From contig NZ_LT622343.1 in NCBI RefSeq assembly GCF_900098925.1, forward strand, positions 1 to 64,000: a stretch of 64,000 nt of DNA. The letters run 5' to 3'. This document shows, piece after piece, positions 55,816-64,000 of this stretch. The notes below the pieces were generated by a model. It made no database searches. It was not told the DNA's origin and saw only the letters and a list, made by a program, of their open reading frames with translations. This stretch comes from Bacillus massiliglaciei. GTDB taxonomy: Bacteria > Bacillota > Bacilli > Bacillales > DSM-1321. A program made the position numbers and the translations under genes. The first letter of the stretch is position 1; each line of letters begins with the position of its first letter.

Positions 55816-57729
55816 ATGGCTCAATCTAAAGTAAAAGTAGCAGTCCAGAAGTTCGGGAATTTCTTGAGCTCGATGGTCATGCCTAATATATCAGCGTTTA
55901 TCGCTTGGGGTTTAATTACAGCTTTATTTATACCAACTGGCTTCTTTCCAAATGAAAGCCTTGCCAAAATGGTCGACCCAATGGTTAAGTACCTGCTTCC
56001 ATTGTTAATTGGTTTTACAGGGGGTAAATTAATCCATGATCAGCGGGGCGGAGTAGTCGGTGCCATTGCAACAATGGGAGTTATAGTCGGTTCTGACATT
56101 CCAATGTTCTTGGGTGCTATGCTGGTCGGTCCTCTTGGCGGATATTTGATCAAGAAATTTGACCAGGCAATAGAAGGAAAAGTCAAATCCGGATTTGAAA
56201 TGCTTGTGAACAACTTCTCTGCAGGAATCCTGGGAGGACTTATTGCCATCGGAGCCTTGCTTGGCGTCGGCCCGGCGGTAAGCGTATTCACAGGCTGGCT
56301 TGTCAGCGGTGTGGACTGGCTCGTGGGAATTGGCTTATTGCCTTTAACGAGCATCCTGATTGAACCTGCAAAAATATTGTTCTTGAATAATGCGATTAAC
56401 CATGGCGTTCTTTCGCCAATCGGCGTAGAACAGGCAAAAGAGACAGGGAAATCGATCCTGTTCCTTCTGGAAGCCAACCCGGGACCTGGGATCGGTGTCC
56501 TGCTTGCTTACTGCATTTTTGGTAAAGGAACAGCCAAAAGAACAGCGCCAGGTGCGGCGATTATCCAGTTCTTTGGCGGAATCCATGAGATTTACTTCCC
56601 TTACATTTTAATGCGTCCGTTATTGTTCCTTGCGGTTATTTTGGGAGGAATGAGCGGAGTCTTCACACTTGTCCTATTAGGCGGAGGTTTATTTACACCG
56701 GCTTCACCAGGAAGTATCTTGGCGATTGCAGCTGTTACACCGCATCATACGGGGACATATATCGCCAACTTTGCCGGCGTATTGGTTGCTGCCATCGTAT
56801 CATTTGTTGTATCTGCCTTCATTTTGAAAACAGGCAAGCAGCAAGAAGAGGATATTGAAGAGGCTGCAAGAAAGATGCAGGAAATGAAAGGCAAGAAAAG
56901 CTCGGTTGCCGATGCTTTCTCTGTTAAGGGCGAAGAAATGCCTGAACAAGTAGACAAAATCATTTTTGCCTGTGATGCCGGAATGGGCTCCAGTGCTATG
57001 GGAGCTTCGCTTCTGCGTAAAAAGGTGAAGGAAGCAGGAATGGATATTCACGTGACCAATATGGCGATCAGCAATATCCCTTCAGATGCCCAAATTGTTA
57101 TCACACAGGAAGAGCTGACTCCAAGAGCCAAGAATAAAGCTCCGAATGCCTATCACATTTCAGTGGATAACTTCTTATCCAGCCCGCAATATGATAAGCT
57201 GATTACGGAACTGCAGAGTCAGGAAAACGATGAACTTCTGGAAGTGGTGGAAGAGGCGGAAGAAAATGCACCGGGCCCTGTAAATGATGCCGGTGACGAT
57301 CAGCTGCTTCGTCCGGAAAATGTATTCTTAAATCAAAAGTTCGAAACGAAGGAAGAGGCCATCCGGTTTGCCGGAGCTGCTCTTGTGAAAGCGGGTTATG
57401 TGAAGGAAAGCTATGTAGAAGCCATGATTGAAAGAGATGAAATAACATCTACTTACATGGGAAATGATGTAGCGATTCCGCATGGCACGGAAGCAGCTAA
57501 GAAAGATGTGCTCAAATCCGGATTTGCCGTGCTGCAGGTGCCGGAGGGGGTAGACTTTGACGGTCAAAAAACTCGTTTGATCTTTGGGATAGCGGGCAAA
57601 GACGGCACTCATCTCGAAATCCTGTCAGGAATTGCGGTAACATGCTCTGATATGGATAATATCGAGAAGATGGTTCAGGCTCAAACAGCTGAAGAGTTAA
57701 TGGCTATCCTTAATGATAAAAATGAATAA
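55816..57729 (+). CDS. mtlA: Mannitol-specific PTS enzyme EIICBA
   Basis: MtlA imports and phosphorylates mannitol to mannitol 1-phosphate. The 637-residue protein fuses all three domains. The EIIC membrane domain is about 1-345. EIIB follows, with phospho-Cys386 in FACDAGMGSSAM. EIIA is about 490-637, with phospho-His556 in VAIPHGTEAA. In B. subtilis the EIIA part is a separate mtlF gene, and here it is joined to MtlA. It is the first gene of the mtlA-mtlR-mtlD operon, and a hairpin separates it from mtlR. Confidence 0.97.
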   Translation: MAQSKVKVAVQKFGNFLSSMVMPNISAFIAWGLITALFIPTGFFPNESLAKMVDPMVKYLLPLLIGFTGGKLIHDQRGGVVGAIATMGVIVGSDIPMFLGAMLVGPLGGYLIKKFDQAIEGKVKSGFEMLVNNFSAGILGGLIAIGALLGVGPAVSVFTGWLVSGVDWLVGIGLLPLTSILIEPAKILFLNNAINHGVLSPIGVEQAKETGKSILFLLEANPGPGIGVLLAYCIFGKGTAKRTAPGAAIIQFFGGIHEIYFPYILMRPLLFLAVILGGMSGVFTLVLLGGGLFTPASPGSILAIAAVTPHHTGTYIANFAGVLVAAIVSFVVSAFILKTGKQQEEDIEEAARKMQEMKGKKSSVADAFSVKGEEMPEQVDKIIFACDAGMGSSAMGASLLRKKVKEAGMDIHVTNMAISNIPSDAQIVITQEELTPRAKNKAPNAYHISVDNFLSSPQYDKLITELQSQENDELLEVVEEAEENAPGPVNDAGDDQLLRPENVFLNQKFETKEEAIRFAGAALVKAGYVKESYVEAMIERDEITSTYMGNDVAIPHGTEAAKKDVLKSGFAVLQVPEGVDFDGQKTRLIFGIAGKDGTHLEILSGIAVTCSDMDNIEKMVQAQTAEELMAILNDKNE

Positions 57730-57738
57730 AACACAATG

Positions 57739-57761
57739 GAAAAGCGCTTCTAGCGCTTTTC
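57739..57761 (+). terminator. Perfect hairpin between mtlA and mtlR
   Basis: The 10-bp perfect stem gaaaagcgct / agcgcttttc has loop tct, with outer pairing caatg / cattg. The following sequence (tgtgcattgttttct) is only moderately T-rich. It may lower expression of mtlR relative to mtlA. The core AAAGCGCTT also resembles the centre of a CcpA cre site. Confidence 0.6.
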
Positions 57762-57806
57762 TGTGCATTGTTTTCTAGGCTTATTTACCGGAAATGAGAT
57801 GATAGT

Positions 57807-59888
57807 ATGTTTATTACCTCAAGGGAAAAAGCAATAATTGAATTAATTATTAAAACGTCTGGAAAACACACAGTCCTGTCCATCGCTACCTTTTTAAATG
57901 TGAGCGTCCGAACCATTCAGCGGGATTTAAAAGCTGTGGAAAAGATCCTGCATCAGTACGAGCTGAAGCTTGCCCGCAATCCAAATGAAGGTCTTGTGAT
58001 TGAAGGAAAGAATGAACAGATTTTCAGGCTGGTTCAGCAGCTGATGGGAAATCAGCCGGTTGACCAGACGCCTCAGGAAAAAAGGCTTCTTGTCCTTTTG
58101 GCCTTGCTGCAGGAGGAAGCTTTTAAAATCCAGGCGCTGGCCTCTGCCGTTGGAGTCAGTGCAGTGACGCTCACATCGTATTTGGATGACCTGGAGGAAT
58201 GGCTGCACAACTATCGTCTCCGTCTCATTAGGAAACGGGGGGTCGGCGTAGAAATTTCAGGTTCAGAAACAGATCGGCGCAAAGCGCTCGCCCATTATTT
58301 TCTATTGTATTTTAACGAAGAGTTAATTGAGCGTCTGTTCTGGCTTGAAAAAGGGAAAGTGTATGAGGACCCTATCCTCCATTATTTCTCGCCGGACTAT
58401 TTGCTGGAAATAGACCGTCTTGTCCAGGAAACATTCAATAATGGGCATTCCCGGCTGGCTGACGGGGATTATATTGGCCTGATCGTTCATATCTGCATTA
58501 TGCTCCAAAGGACAGAGGCGGGTTTTCTTATGGGGGAAGCGGATGAATTGGACAGGACAGGGCTTGAGAATGAAAGGGAATTGATCAGGGAGATTTGCAG
58601 CGAGCTCGAAAATCGTTTTTCCGTGAATGTAACGGAAAGGGATATCGATGCCCTTTCTGTCATTTTAAGAGGGTCCAAATACCAGGAGCCCGATGTTATG
58701 CCTTATGACAGTGTTGTTCTTGGCCAAATGACAAAGAATATTATTCAGTCTGTATCGTCTCAAATGAATGTGGATCTCACCAAGGATTTCCCCTTGTTCC
58801 AGGGCTTGCTTGCCCATATGGAGCCATCTATTTTTCGGATTAAACAGCATATGGCTCTGTTTAATCCGCTTAAGGATGAGATTAAACGCAAGTATCCGGT
58901 CCTGTTCATGGCTGTAAAGAACAGTGTCGAAAAAGAGTTTAAAGACGATGCCCTCTTTCCGGATGATGAAATTGCCTTTATTGTCCTGCATTTTGGCTCG
59001 GCACTGGTCATGAGAGAAGAGGGAATCCGCATTAAAGCGCTGGTGGTCTGCCCTACAGGCATTGGAACTTCTAAAATGCTGGCAAGCCGTATTAAAAGGG
59101 AGTTCCCGGAAATCGATTCAGTAGAAATCAGGTCGATCAAAGATATTCAGCGGACAGGGAGCCTGCATCAATATGATGTAATTATCTCTACTGTCCGGCT
59201 TCCTTTTACGGACCTTGCCTATGTGCTGGTGAACCCTCTTTTAACAGAGGATAACATTGTGGCGATTAAAGGTTATTTACAGACAAATATCGAACGATTC
59301 ACGAAAAATGCGCTTTCTGAAACAGATCGCCCTGCCCCCAGGTCTGTTAAAAAAGCATTGACGGACAGACTGGAAGAATTGGATGATGTGCGAAACAGCA
59401 TTCGTTCTCTGACGGAAAACTTCCGGGTTTTCCGGATGCCGAAGTCCCTTTCGTATCAGGAGATGCTTGTGGAAATGGTCAAAGCGGCGGAGGCCAAAGG
59501 GATGATTACCGACTCACGTGCAGTGATGGAGGCATTGAAGGAAAGGGAACAAAAGGGCGGGCTTGGCATTCAGCATACGGGGATGGCCCTTTTTCATACC
59601 CGGCACGAAGCGGTAAAGGGACCTCTCTTTCAAGTCGCCCATTTAGAGGAACCTTGCCTGATTAAAGGCATGGATGGAAATGATATGATGATGAAGAGCC
59701 TTTTGCTAATGCTGGCTCCCCAGGAATTGCGGGCAAAAGCCCAGGAAATCATGAGTTTGATCAGCACAAGCTTAATTGAGAGCAGTGAGTCGATCATGAC
59801 CTTCTCGTCTTCGAATGAGGAATTGATTTTATCCAAATTAGAAGCGGTCTTCCTCGACTATTTACAGACTACTTTAAAAAAGGAATGA
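57807..59888 (+). CDS. mtlR: Mannitol operon activator MtlR
   Basis: MtlR is a PRD-type transcription activator whose activity is set by PTS phosphorylation. The 693-residue protein has N-terminal DNA-binding HTH segments (NVSVRTIQRDLKAVEKIL) and two PTS-regulation domains (roughly 185-405). An EIIB-like domain follows, with Cys415 in VCPTGIGTSKMLASR. The C-terminal EIIA-like domain is about 545-690, with histidines 590 and 597 in GIQHTGMALFHTRHE. The likely target is the half-site cluster before mtlA. mtlD follows after 6 nt. Confidence 0.95.
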   Translation: MFITSREKAIIELIIKTSGKHTVLSIATFLNVSVRTIQRDLKAVEKILHQYELKLARNPNEGLVIEGKNEQIFRLVQQLMGNQPVDQTPQEKRLLVLLALLQEEAFKIQALASAVGVSAVTLTSYLDDLEEWLHNYRLRLIRKRGVGVEISGSETDRRKALAHYFLLYFNEELIERLFWLEKGKVYEDPILHYFSPDYLLEIDRLVQETFNNGHSRLADGDYIGLIVHICIMLQRTEAGFLMGEADELDRTGLENERELIREICSELENRFSVNVTERDIDALSVILRGSKYQEPDVMPYDSVVLGQMTKNIIQSVSSQMNVDLTKDFPLFQGLLAHMEPSIFRIKQHMALFNPLKDEIKRKYPVLFMAVKNSVEKEFKDDALFPDDEIAFIVLHFGSALVMREEGIRIKALVVCPTGIGTSKMLASRIKREFPEIDSVEIRSIKDIQRTGSLHQYDVIISTVRLPFTDLAYVLVNPLLTEDNIVAIKGYLQTNIERFTKNALSETDRPAPRSVKKALTDRLEELDDVRNSIRSLTENFRVFRMPKSLSYQEMLVEMVKAAEAKGMITDSRAVMEALKEREQKGGLGIQHTGMALFHTRHEAVKGPLFQVAHLEEPCLIKGMDGNDMMMKSLLLMLAPQELRAKAQEIMSLISTSLIESSESIMTFSSSNEELILSKLEAVFLDYLQTTLKKE

Positions 59889-59894
59889 TATGAA

Positions 59895-61034
59895 ATGAAA
59901 CAAGCGGTACATTTTGGAGCAGGAAACATCGGAAGAGGATTTATTGGAGCATTGTTCTCCCAATCTGGATACCATGTAACCTTTGTGGATATAGCCGATC
60001 AAATTATTACCAAATTGAATGAAGACCAACAATACAATGTTGTACTGGCTACAGATGAAAAAGAATCCGTTACGATCCAAAATGTTTCAGGTCTCAATAA
60101 TATGACCCAGGAAAATGAGGTAATCGAAGCAATCAAGAGTGCGGACTACCTGACTACGGCGATTGGCCCGAACATTCTGCCTCGGATTGCGCCGCTGATT
60201 GCCAAAGGATTGGCTGAACGCGTGAAAACAACGGATGATAAGCTGTATGTCATTGCCTGCGAGAATCAGATCTCCGCTACGGATTTATTGAAGGGCTATA
60301 TCTTCGAACAGTTGGATGAGCAGACAAAAGGGGAGCTGGAAGGAAAAGTATTTTTCTTTAATTCCGCTGTTGACCGTATTGTCCCGCTTCAAAACAATGA
60401 AGGCTCGCTTGATGTTCTGGTTGAACCATACTATGAATGGGTTGTGGAAACAGAAGAAAACATTCCTGCTATTGAAGGAATGAAAAAGGTGCCGGATCTG
60501 GCTCCGTTCATCGAGCGCAAGCTATTTACGGTAAATACCGGACATGCGGTTATTGCGTACCTGGGCTATCTTCACAAGAAGGAAACTATTGACCAGTCAT
60601 TAGCAGATGAAGAGGTTCTGAAGCAGGTATACGCAACATTAAATGAAACAGGAGATTACCTTGTAAAAACATATAAGCTTGATGAAGCCGAGCATAAGCA
60701 ATATATCGATAAAATCATCGGCCGCTTTAAGAATGCCCATTTGAATGATGCTGTTACAAGGGTTGGAAGATCTCCGCTTAGAAAGCTTGGAGCGAATGAT
60801 CGACTCGTCCGCCCGGCAACAGAGGCTGAAAAAGCAGGAATTTCCTATACGAACCTGGCCAAAGCGATTGCTTCCGCTTTACTGTTTGATTACAAGGAAG
60901 ATGAAGAAGCCGTTAAGCTGCAAGCGCTGATCAAAGAAAAAGGGCTTATGGAAACCTTGTCAGAAGTAAGCGGCCTTGCGGCTGAGAGCCCAATCACGAA
61001 AGAAATTGAACGTCATTACAAAGCAATGAAATAA
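59895..61034 (+). CDS. mtlD: Mannitol-1-phosphate 5-dehydrogenase
   Basis: MtlD oxidises mannitol 1-phosphate to fructose 6-phosphate with NAD. The 379-residue protein has the N-terminal nucleotide-binding motif HFGAGNIGRGFIG (6-18) and the catalytic-region sequence KLFTVNTGHAVIAYLGYL typical of polyol dehydrogenases. It is the last gene of the mtl operon and is followed by a terminator. Confidence 0.97.
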   Translation: MKQAVHFGAGNIGRGFIGALFSQSGYHVTFVDIADQIITKLNEDQQYNVVLATDEKESVTIQNVSGLNNMTQENEVIEAIKSADYLTTAIGPNILPRIAPLIAKGLAERVKTTDDKLYVIACENQISATDLLKGYIFEQLDEQTKGELEGKVFFFNSAVDRIVPLQNNEGSLDVLVEPYYEWVVETEENIPAIEGMKKVPDLAPFIERKLFTVNTGHAVIAYLGYLHKKETIDQSLADEEVLKQVYATLNETGDYLVKTYKLDEAEHKQYIDKIIGRFKNAHLNDAVTRVGRSPLRKLGANDRLVRPATEAEKAGISYTNLAKAIASALLFDYKEDEEAVKLQALIKEKGLMETLSEVSGLAAESPITKEIERHYKAMK

Positions 61035-61044
61035 TTGAGTGACA

Positions 61045-61080
61045 GCCCCCTGAAGCCCGCCGGCGTTAGGGGGTTTTTTA
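61045..61080 (+). terminator. Terminator of the mannitol operon
   Basis: The stem gccccct / agggggt encloses a GC-rich apical part (gcccgccggc) and is followed by a T6 tail. Confidence 0.88.
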
Positions 61081-61188
61081 TTTTCAAAAGCGCTGATTAA
61101 GCACCCAATTTTGGCAGTGAAATGGAGGGATGAGGGCGGTATGGAGGACGGACAATAAGAATAAATCATAAAGGCCAGGGGTGGAAGC

Positions 61189-61605
61189 ATGACGGTTATC
61201 GTAGGATTCAAGGAGTTAAGGCAAGAACGGCAGGTTACATTTGAACGAAAGGTATTGCGGGAGCTATCGCTTGAGGCGTTAAAGGAGCGGCTGAAGGAAT
61301 ACTTTGGCAGCGGTCTTCTTGATGTAATGGAAGAGGGCTGCTGTGATATTGCGATTGAAGCCTTTTTACTTGGGGCCAGCTACAGCAAGTTCGGCTATTA
61401 CGGAGAGTCGGAAGAGAAGGCAAGAGCCAGATGCTGGAGGGAAGAGAAGCAGCTGATTGATTCCCTGTTTAATTTTCTGCTGTCCTGGGGACCTGGAATG
61501 CCTGATGAGGAAGGGCTTTTCTATCGGTGTGAGGCCTTTGTCTCCGTTTGGTGGAAGGATGGATTCAAAACGGGGGAAAAGCGATTTAAAATGAGGCTGC
61601 ATTAA
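61189..61605 (+). CDS. ybaK: YbaK (DUF2521) family protein
   Basis: The function of this protein is unknown. The 138-residue soluble protein is recognised by context and sequence as the Bacillus ybaK product, upstream of cwlD. It has no signal peptide or membrane segment. It contains the cysteine/glycine-rich segment MEEGCCDIAIEAFLLGASYS and a Trp/Phe-rich C-terminal half (FVSVWWKDGFKTGEKRFKMR). The SD aggggtgg lies before the ATG. It is not the YbaK aminoacyl-tRNA deacylase of E. coli, despite the shared name. Confidence 0.85.
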   Translation: MTVIVGFKELRQERQVTFERKVLRELSLEALKERLKEYFGSGLLDVMEEGCCDIAIEAFLLGASYSKFGYYGESEEKARARCWREEKQLIDSLFNFLLSWGPGMPDEEGLFYRCEAFVSVWWKDGFKTGEKRFKMRLH

Positions 61606-61665
61606 GTTCTATTTCCGCTGTTTGTCCCATAGCTTTTATCATATGGGATGCGGGGGGAGAACTTG

Positions 61666-62406
61666 ATGCGGAAGAGACTTACATATACCGGATTTGCAAT
61701 TGGGGGCGTTCTGTTATTTTTGGTGTTCACTTTCCAATTCAGCGAAAATGATTCGTGGAAATCATGGAATCTTCCTCTGTCAGGAAAAATAATTGTCATA
61801 GATCCGGGACATGGAGGTATGGATGGCGGCGCAAATGTACAGGATATTATGGAAAAGGATATTTCACTCGCGGTTTCTTTGAAAATCAGGGATTATTTGC
61901 AGGAACAGGGTGCGCTTGTCATTTTAACCAGGGAGACCGATCGGGACTTAGCGGATGGCGATGAAGGGTCAGTCCGTCAGCGGAAACAGGAAGATTTGCG
62001 GAAACGGGCAGAAATTATCAATGATTCAGAAGCAGATCTGTTTTTAAGCATTCATTTAAATGCCTTTCCTTCCTCTTCATCGAAAGGAGCCCAGACGTTC
62101 TATACAAAAAGATTCGAGGAAAATGAACAGCTTTCGAAATTCATTCAGGCAGAGATCATTCGGAATCTGGAAAATACGTCCCGGGAGGCCAAACAGATTC
62201 AGAATATCTATTTAATGGAGCATGCAAAGAAGCCGGGTGCTCTTGTGGAAATAGGGTTTCTCTCTAATGCAGCAGAGAGGGAGAGGCTGAAGAGTGAAAA
62301 ATATCAGGACAGCATTGCCGCTTCCGTATATAAAGGAGTGCTTCGCTATTTAACGGAGGAAAAGGTCGAAAAGGATGATCAGGATGACGGAACCTTGGGG
62401 CGCTGA
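61666..62406 (+). CDS. cwlD: Spore cortex N-acetylmuramoyl-L-alanine amidase CwlD
   Basis: CwlD removes peptide side chains from spore cortex muramic acid so that the delta-lactam can form, a step needed for germination. The 246-residue protein has an N-terminal membrane anchor (7-24) and an Amidase_3 domain. Zinc ligands are H49 (DPGHGGMDGG), E63 (MEKDIS) and H130 (SIHLNAF), with the catalytic glutamate in LVEIGFLSN. The frame opens at 61648, but the ATG at 61666 follows the SD cggggggaga. Confidence 0.95.
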   Translation: MRKRLTYTGFAIGGVLLFLVFTFQFSENDSWKSWNLPLSGKIIVIDPGHGGMDGGANVQDIMEKDISLAVSLKIRDYLQEQGALVILTRETDRDLADGDEGSVRQRKQEDLRKRAEIINDSEADLFLSIHLNAFPSSSSKGAQTFYTKRFEENEQLSKFIQAEIIRNLENTSREAKQIQNIYLMEHAKKPGALVEIGFLSNAAERERLKSEKYQDSIAASVYKGVLRYLTEEKVEKDDQDDGTLGR

Positions 62407-62420
62407 CCAGGGTTTTTTTT
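62391..62420 (+). terminator. Terminator overlapping the end of cwlD
   Basis: The stem aaccttgg / ccagggtt (one G-U pair) has the cwlD stop codon in its loop and is followed by eight T. Confidence 0.85.
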
Positions 62421-62456
62421 GATTGTAAGGCTTGGCAATAAGTAAATTTTCTCGCT

Positions 62457-62467
62457 TATGTTATACT
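62457..62467 (+). promoter_or_regulatory. Extended -10 promoter of salA
   Basis: TATACT (62462-62467) is preceded by TGT (extended -10), 42 nt upstream of the salA start. No matching -35 at 17 nt; a TTGGCA at 62432-62437 is too distant. Confidence 0.45.
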
Positions 62468-62509
62468 GTTACTGGGTAAAAATACGTATGTTAAAGGGGT
62501 GCTCAAGCT

Positions 62510-63571
62510 TTGTTAACAGAAGAAAAAGTAAGAGGCATATTAAAGGAACTTAAGGATCCTTTTCTCCATAAAAGTCTGGAAGAAACAAATGGGATTGTCG
62601 AAGTAAAAGTAAAACCGGAAAAAAATCATGTCAGTGTGAAGATTGCGATTGCGCAAACAGGCACTGGCGAACAGATGCAGCTGCAGATGGAAGTTGTAAA
62701 CCGTCTGAAGGAAGGCGGAGCAGATTCTGTCGGGATCCGTTTTGCGGAGCTTCCAAAGGAAGTCCTTGATCAATTTCGGGGCAGCATGCCTCAGGAAGAA
62801 GAAGCAGATCAGGGTCTTCTTTCACCGAACAGCAAAACTCAATTCATTGCCATTGCAAGCGGAAAGGGCGGCGTAGGAAAGTCTACTGTTGCTGTTAACT
62901 TTGCAATCGCACTTGCAAGACAAGGCAAGAGGGTTGGACTTGTTGATGCGGATATTTACGGTTTCAGTGTTCCTGATATGATGGGCATTTTAAAACGTCC
63001 GGTTGTGCGCGGGGAGAAAATCATCCCTGTTGACCGCTTTGGCGTGAAAGTAATTTCTATGGGCTTTTTCGTAGAGGATAATGCACCGGTCGTTTGGCGC
63101 GGACCAATGCTTGGAAAAATGCTGAACAGCTTCTTTAATGAAGTCGAGTGGGGAGAACTGGACTACCTTGTTCTTGATTTGCCGCCGGGTACAGGAGACG
63201 TTGCATTAGATTTACATACTATGCTTCCGTCAAGTAAAGAAATCATCGTTACGACTCCGCATCCGACAGCTGCTTTTGTTGCGGCCCGTGCAGGTGCGAT
63301 GGCTATCAAAACAGAGCATGAAATTATCGGTGTTGTTGAAAACATGTCGTACTTTGAAAGCAAAACGACGGGTGAGAAAGAGTATGTATTCGGAAAAGGC
63401 GGAGGAGACAAGCTTGCAGAAGAGCTTCTGACTGAAGTGCTTGGCCGCCTGCCTCTGCAGCAGCCAGACTGGAGTGCAGAGGATTTTGCTCCGTCTGTAT
63501 ATGCAGCTGACCACCGTCTTGGTAAGATCTATGAACAAATGGCATTAAGAGTTATTGAGAAACTGGGATAA
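62510..63571 (+). CDS. salA: Mrp-family P-loop ATPase SalA
   Basis: SalA belongs to the Mrp/NBP35 ATPases. In B. subtilis it acts as a transcriptional regulator (repressing scoC), and homologues carry Fe-S clusters. The 353-residue protein has a DUF59-like N-terminal domain (about 3-90) and an ATPase domain with GKGGVGKST at 118-126. The conserved DLPPGTGDVALDLHTMLPSS follows later. TTG (62510) is the start, with SD aaggggtg (62494-62501). It is flanked by a bidirectional terminator before gerD. Confidence 0.93.
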   Translation: MLTEEKVRGILKELKDPFLHKSLEETNGIVEVKVKPEKNHVSVKIAIAQTGTGEQMQLQMEVVNRLKEGGADSVGIRFAELPKEVLDQFRGSMPQEEEADQGLLSPNSKTQFIAIASGKGGVGKSTVAVNFAIALARQGKRVGLVDADIYGFSVPDMMGILKRPVVRGEKIIPVDRFGVKVISMGFFVEDNAPVVWRGPMLGKMLNSFFNEVEWGELDYLVLDLPPGTGDVALDLHTMLPSSKEIIVTTPHPTAAFVAARAGAMAIKTEHEIIGVVENMSYFESKTTGEKEYVFGKGGGDKLAEELLTEVLGRLPLQQPDWSAEDFAPSVYAADHRLGKIYEQMALRVIEKLG

Positions 63572-63578
63572 AAAACAG

Positions 63579-63616
63579 GGCTCCAAAAAGGCGTAATGCC
63601 TTTTGGAGCCTTTTTA
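63579..63616. terminator. Bidirectional terminator between salA and gerD
   Basis: A perfect stem ggctccaaaaaggc / gccttttggagcc has loop gtaat. T follows on the + strand, and the A run before it is a T run on the - strand, so it can end both converging genes. Confidence 0.93.
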
Positions 63617-63654
63617 TTTTTTGAAGGTCTTTTGAACCTAAAAAGTATACGGAC

Positions 63655-64000
63655 TTATTTTTGCTCTTCTTTTTTCTGATCCTGTTTTAGTGTTTTGGAA
63701 GCTGCTTTTTCCAGGCTTTCTTCCATTTTTGTCTGAACAAGCGGACTTTCCATGGTTTCCATGATTAATTCCTTATAAGTCGTTCTCATTTCTTTGGATT
63801 TCAATAAATCCGTCATTTCCTTTTTCATATCGGCTTCTTTCATGATATCCATCAGCATTCCGCGGTATTGAGGGTCTTTTGATAAATCCTTGAGCAGCTT
63901 TTCATGCTCTGACTTCAATGCCTTTGCATAGGCAGAGGCAAAGGAAGAATCTTTGAATGCTTTTTCCCAGAATTCCTTCTCTTTATCAGAGGTCAGCGTT
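63655..64000 (-). CDS. gerD: Spore germination protein GerD (C-terminal part, cut by the window edge)
   Basis: GerD is a lipoprotein of the spore inner membrane that clusters germinant receptors. Only the last ~115 residues are in the window, and the reading frame runs off the right edge without a stop. The visible part is helical and charged: SDKEKEFWEKAFKDSSFASA, then LKDLSKDPQYRGMLMDIMKE and METMESPLVQTKMEESLEKA, like Bacillus GerD. The N-terminal lipobox is outside the window. Confidence 0.88.
   Translation of the reverse strand, partial: TLTSDKEKEFWEKAFKDSSFASAYAKALKSEHEKLLKDLSKDPQYRGMLMDIMKEADMKKEMTDLLKSKEMRTTYKELIMETMESPLVQTKMEESLEKAASKTLKQDQKKEEQK

Overview
The window is a chromosomal segment from a member of the Bacillaceae (Bacillus in the broad sense). 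The gene order runs 23S-5S rRNA, ctsR-mcsA-mcsB-clpC-radA-disA-yacL-ispD-ispF-gltX-cysE-cysS-mrnC-rlmB-rae1-sigH-rpmG-secE-nusG, then the rpl/rpo, str, S10, spc and alpha clusters, ecfA1A2T-truA-rplM-rpsI, and finally ybaK-cwlD-salA-gerD. That is the Bacillus order almost gene for gene. Spore genes (sigH, cwlD, gerD), purine-rich Shine-Dalgarno sites and frequent TTG/GTG starts agree with this. I cannot name the species. It is not a plain B. subtilis layout: a mannitol operon sits between rpsI and ybaK, and MtlA is a fused EIICBA protein.

Layout. 1-1254: end of an rRNA operon, a duplicated 5S tail with its terminator, and two repeat-like elements. 1255-8455: CtsR-controlled protein quality-control operon, then radA and disA. 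8635-16548: yacL, isoprenoid genes ispDF, gltX, a cysteine T-box with cysE-cysS, then RNA-processing genes mrnC, rlmB and rae1. 16617-18684: sigH, rpmG, secE, nusG. 18857-29622: L11, L1, L10 (with L10 leader), L7/L12, a 16S rRNA methyltransferase-like gene with a CTG start, rpoB and rpoC. 29861-34584: K-turn protein, S12, S7, EF-G, EF-Tu. 34984-49485: S10, spc and alpha operons, including secY, adk, infA and rpoA. 49870-54127: ECF transporter module, truA, L13, S9. 54215-55465: a broken acetyltransferase and an MscS-type channel. 55816-61034: mannitol operon. 61189-64000: ybaK, cwlD, salA and the 3' part of gerD (reverse strand).

Functionally this is mostly the core growth-rate machinery (ribosome, RNA polymerase, translation factors, Sec translocon), with stress proteolysis, DNA-integrity signalling and c-di-AMP synthesis at the left and sugar uptake plus spore functions at the right. 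Recognisable control elements are a CtsR box on the clpC operon promoter, a Cys T-box, the L10 leader, several SigA-type promoters with good -35/-10 spacing, intrinsic terminators, and a cluster of TTGTCG/CGACAA half-sites upstream of mtlA.

No undescribed multi-gene system is evident. The features most worth a second look are the decayed map (methionine aminopeptidase) gene inside the adk-infA interval, the CTG start of the RsmC-like gene, a hairpin between the nusG Shine-Dalgarno and its start codon, strong stem-loops in the rpoB-rpoC and fusA-tuf intervals, the duplicated 5S tail, and the acetyltransferase gene broken at a run of nine G.
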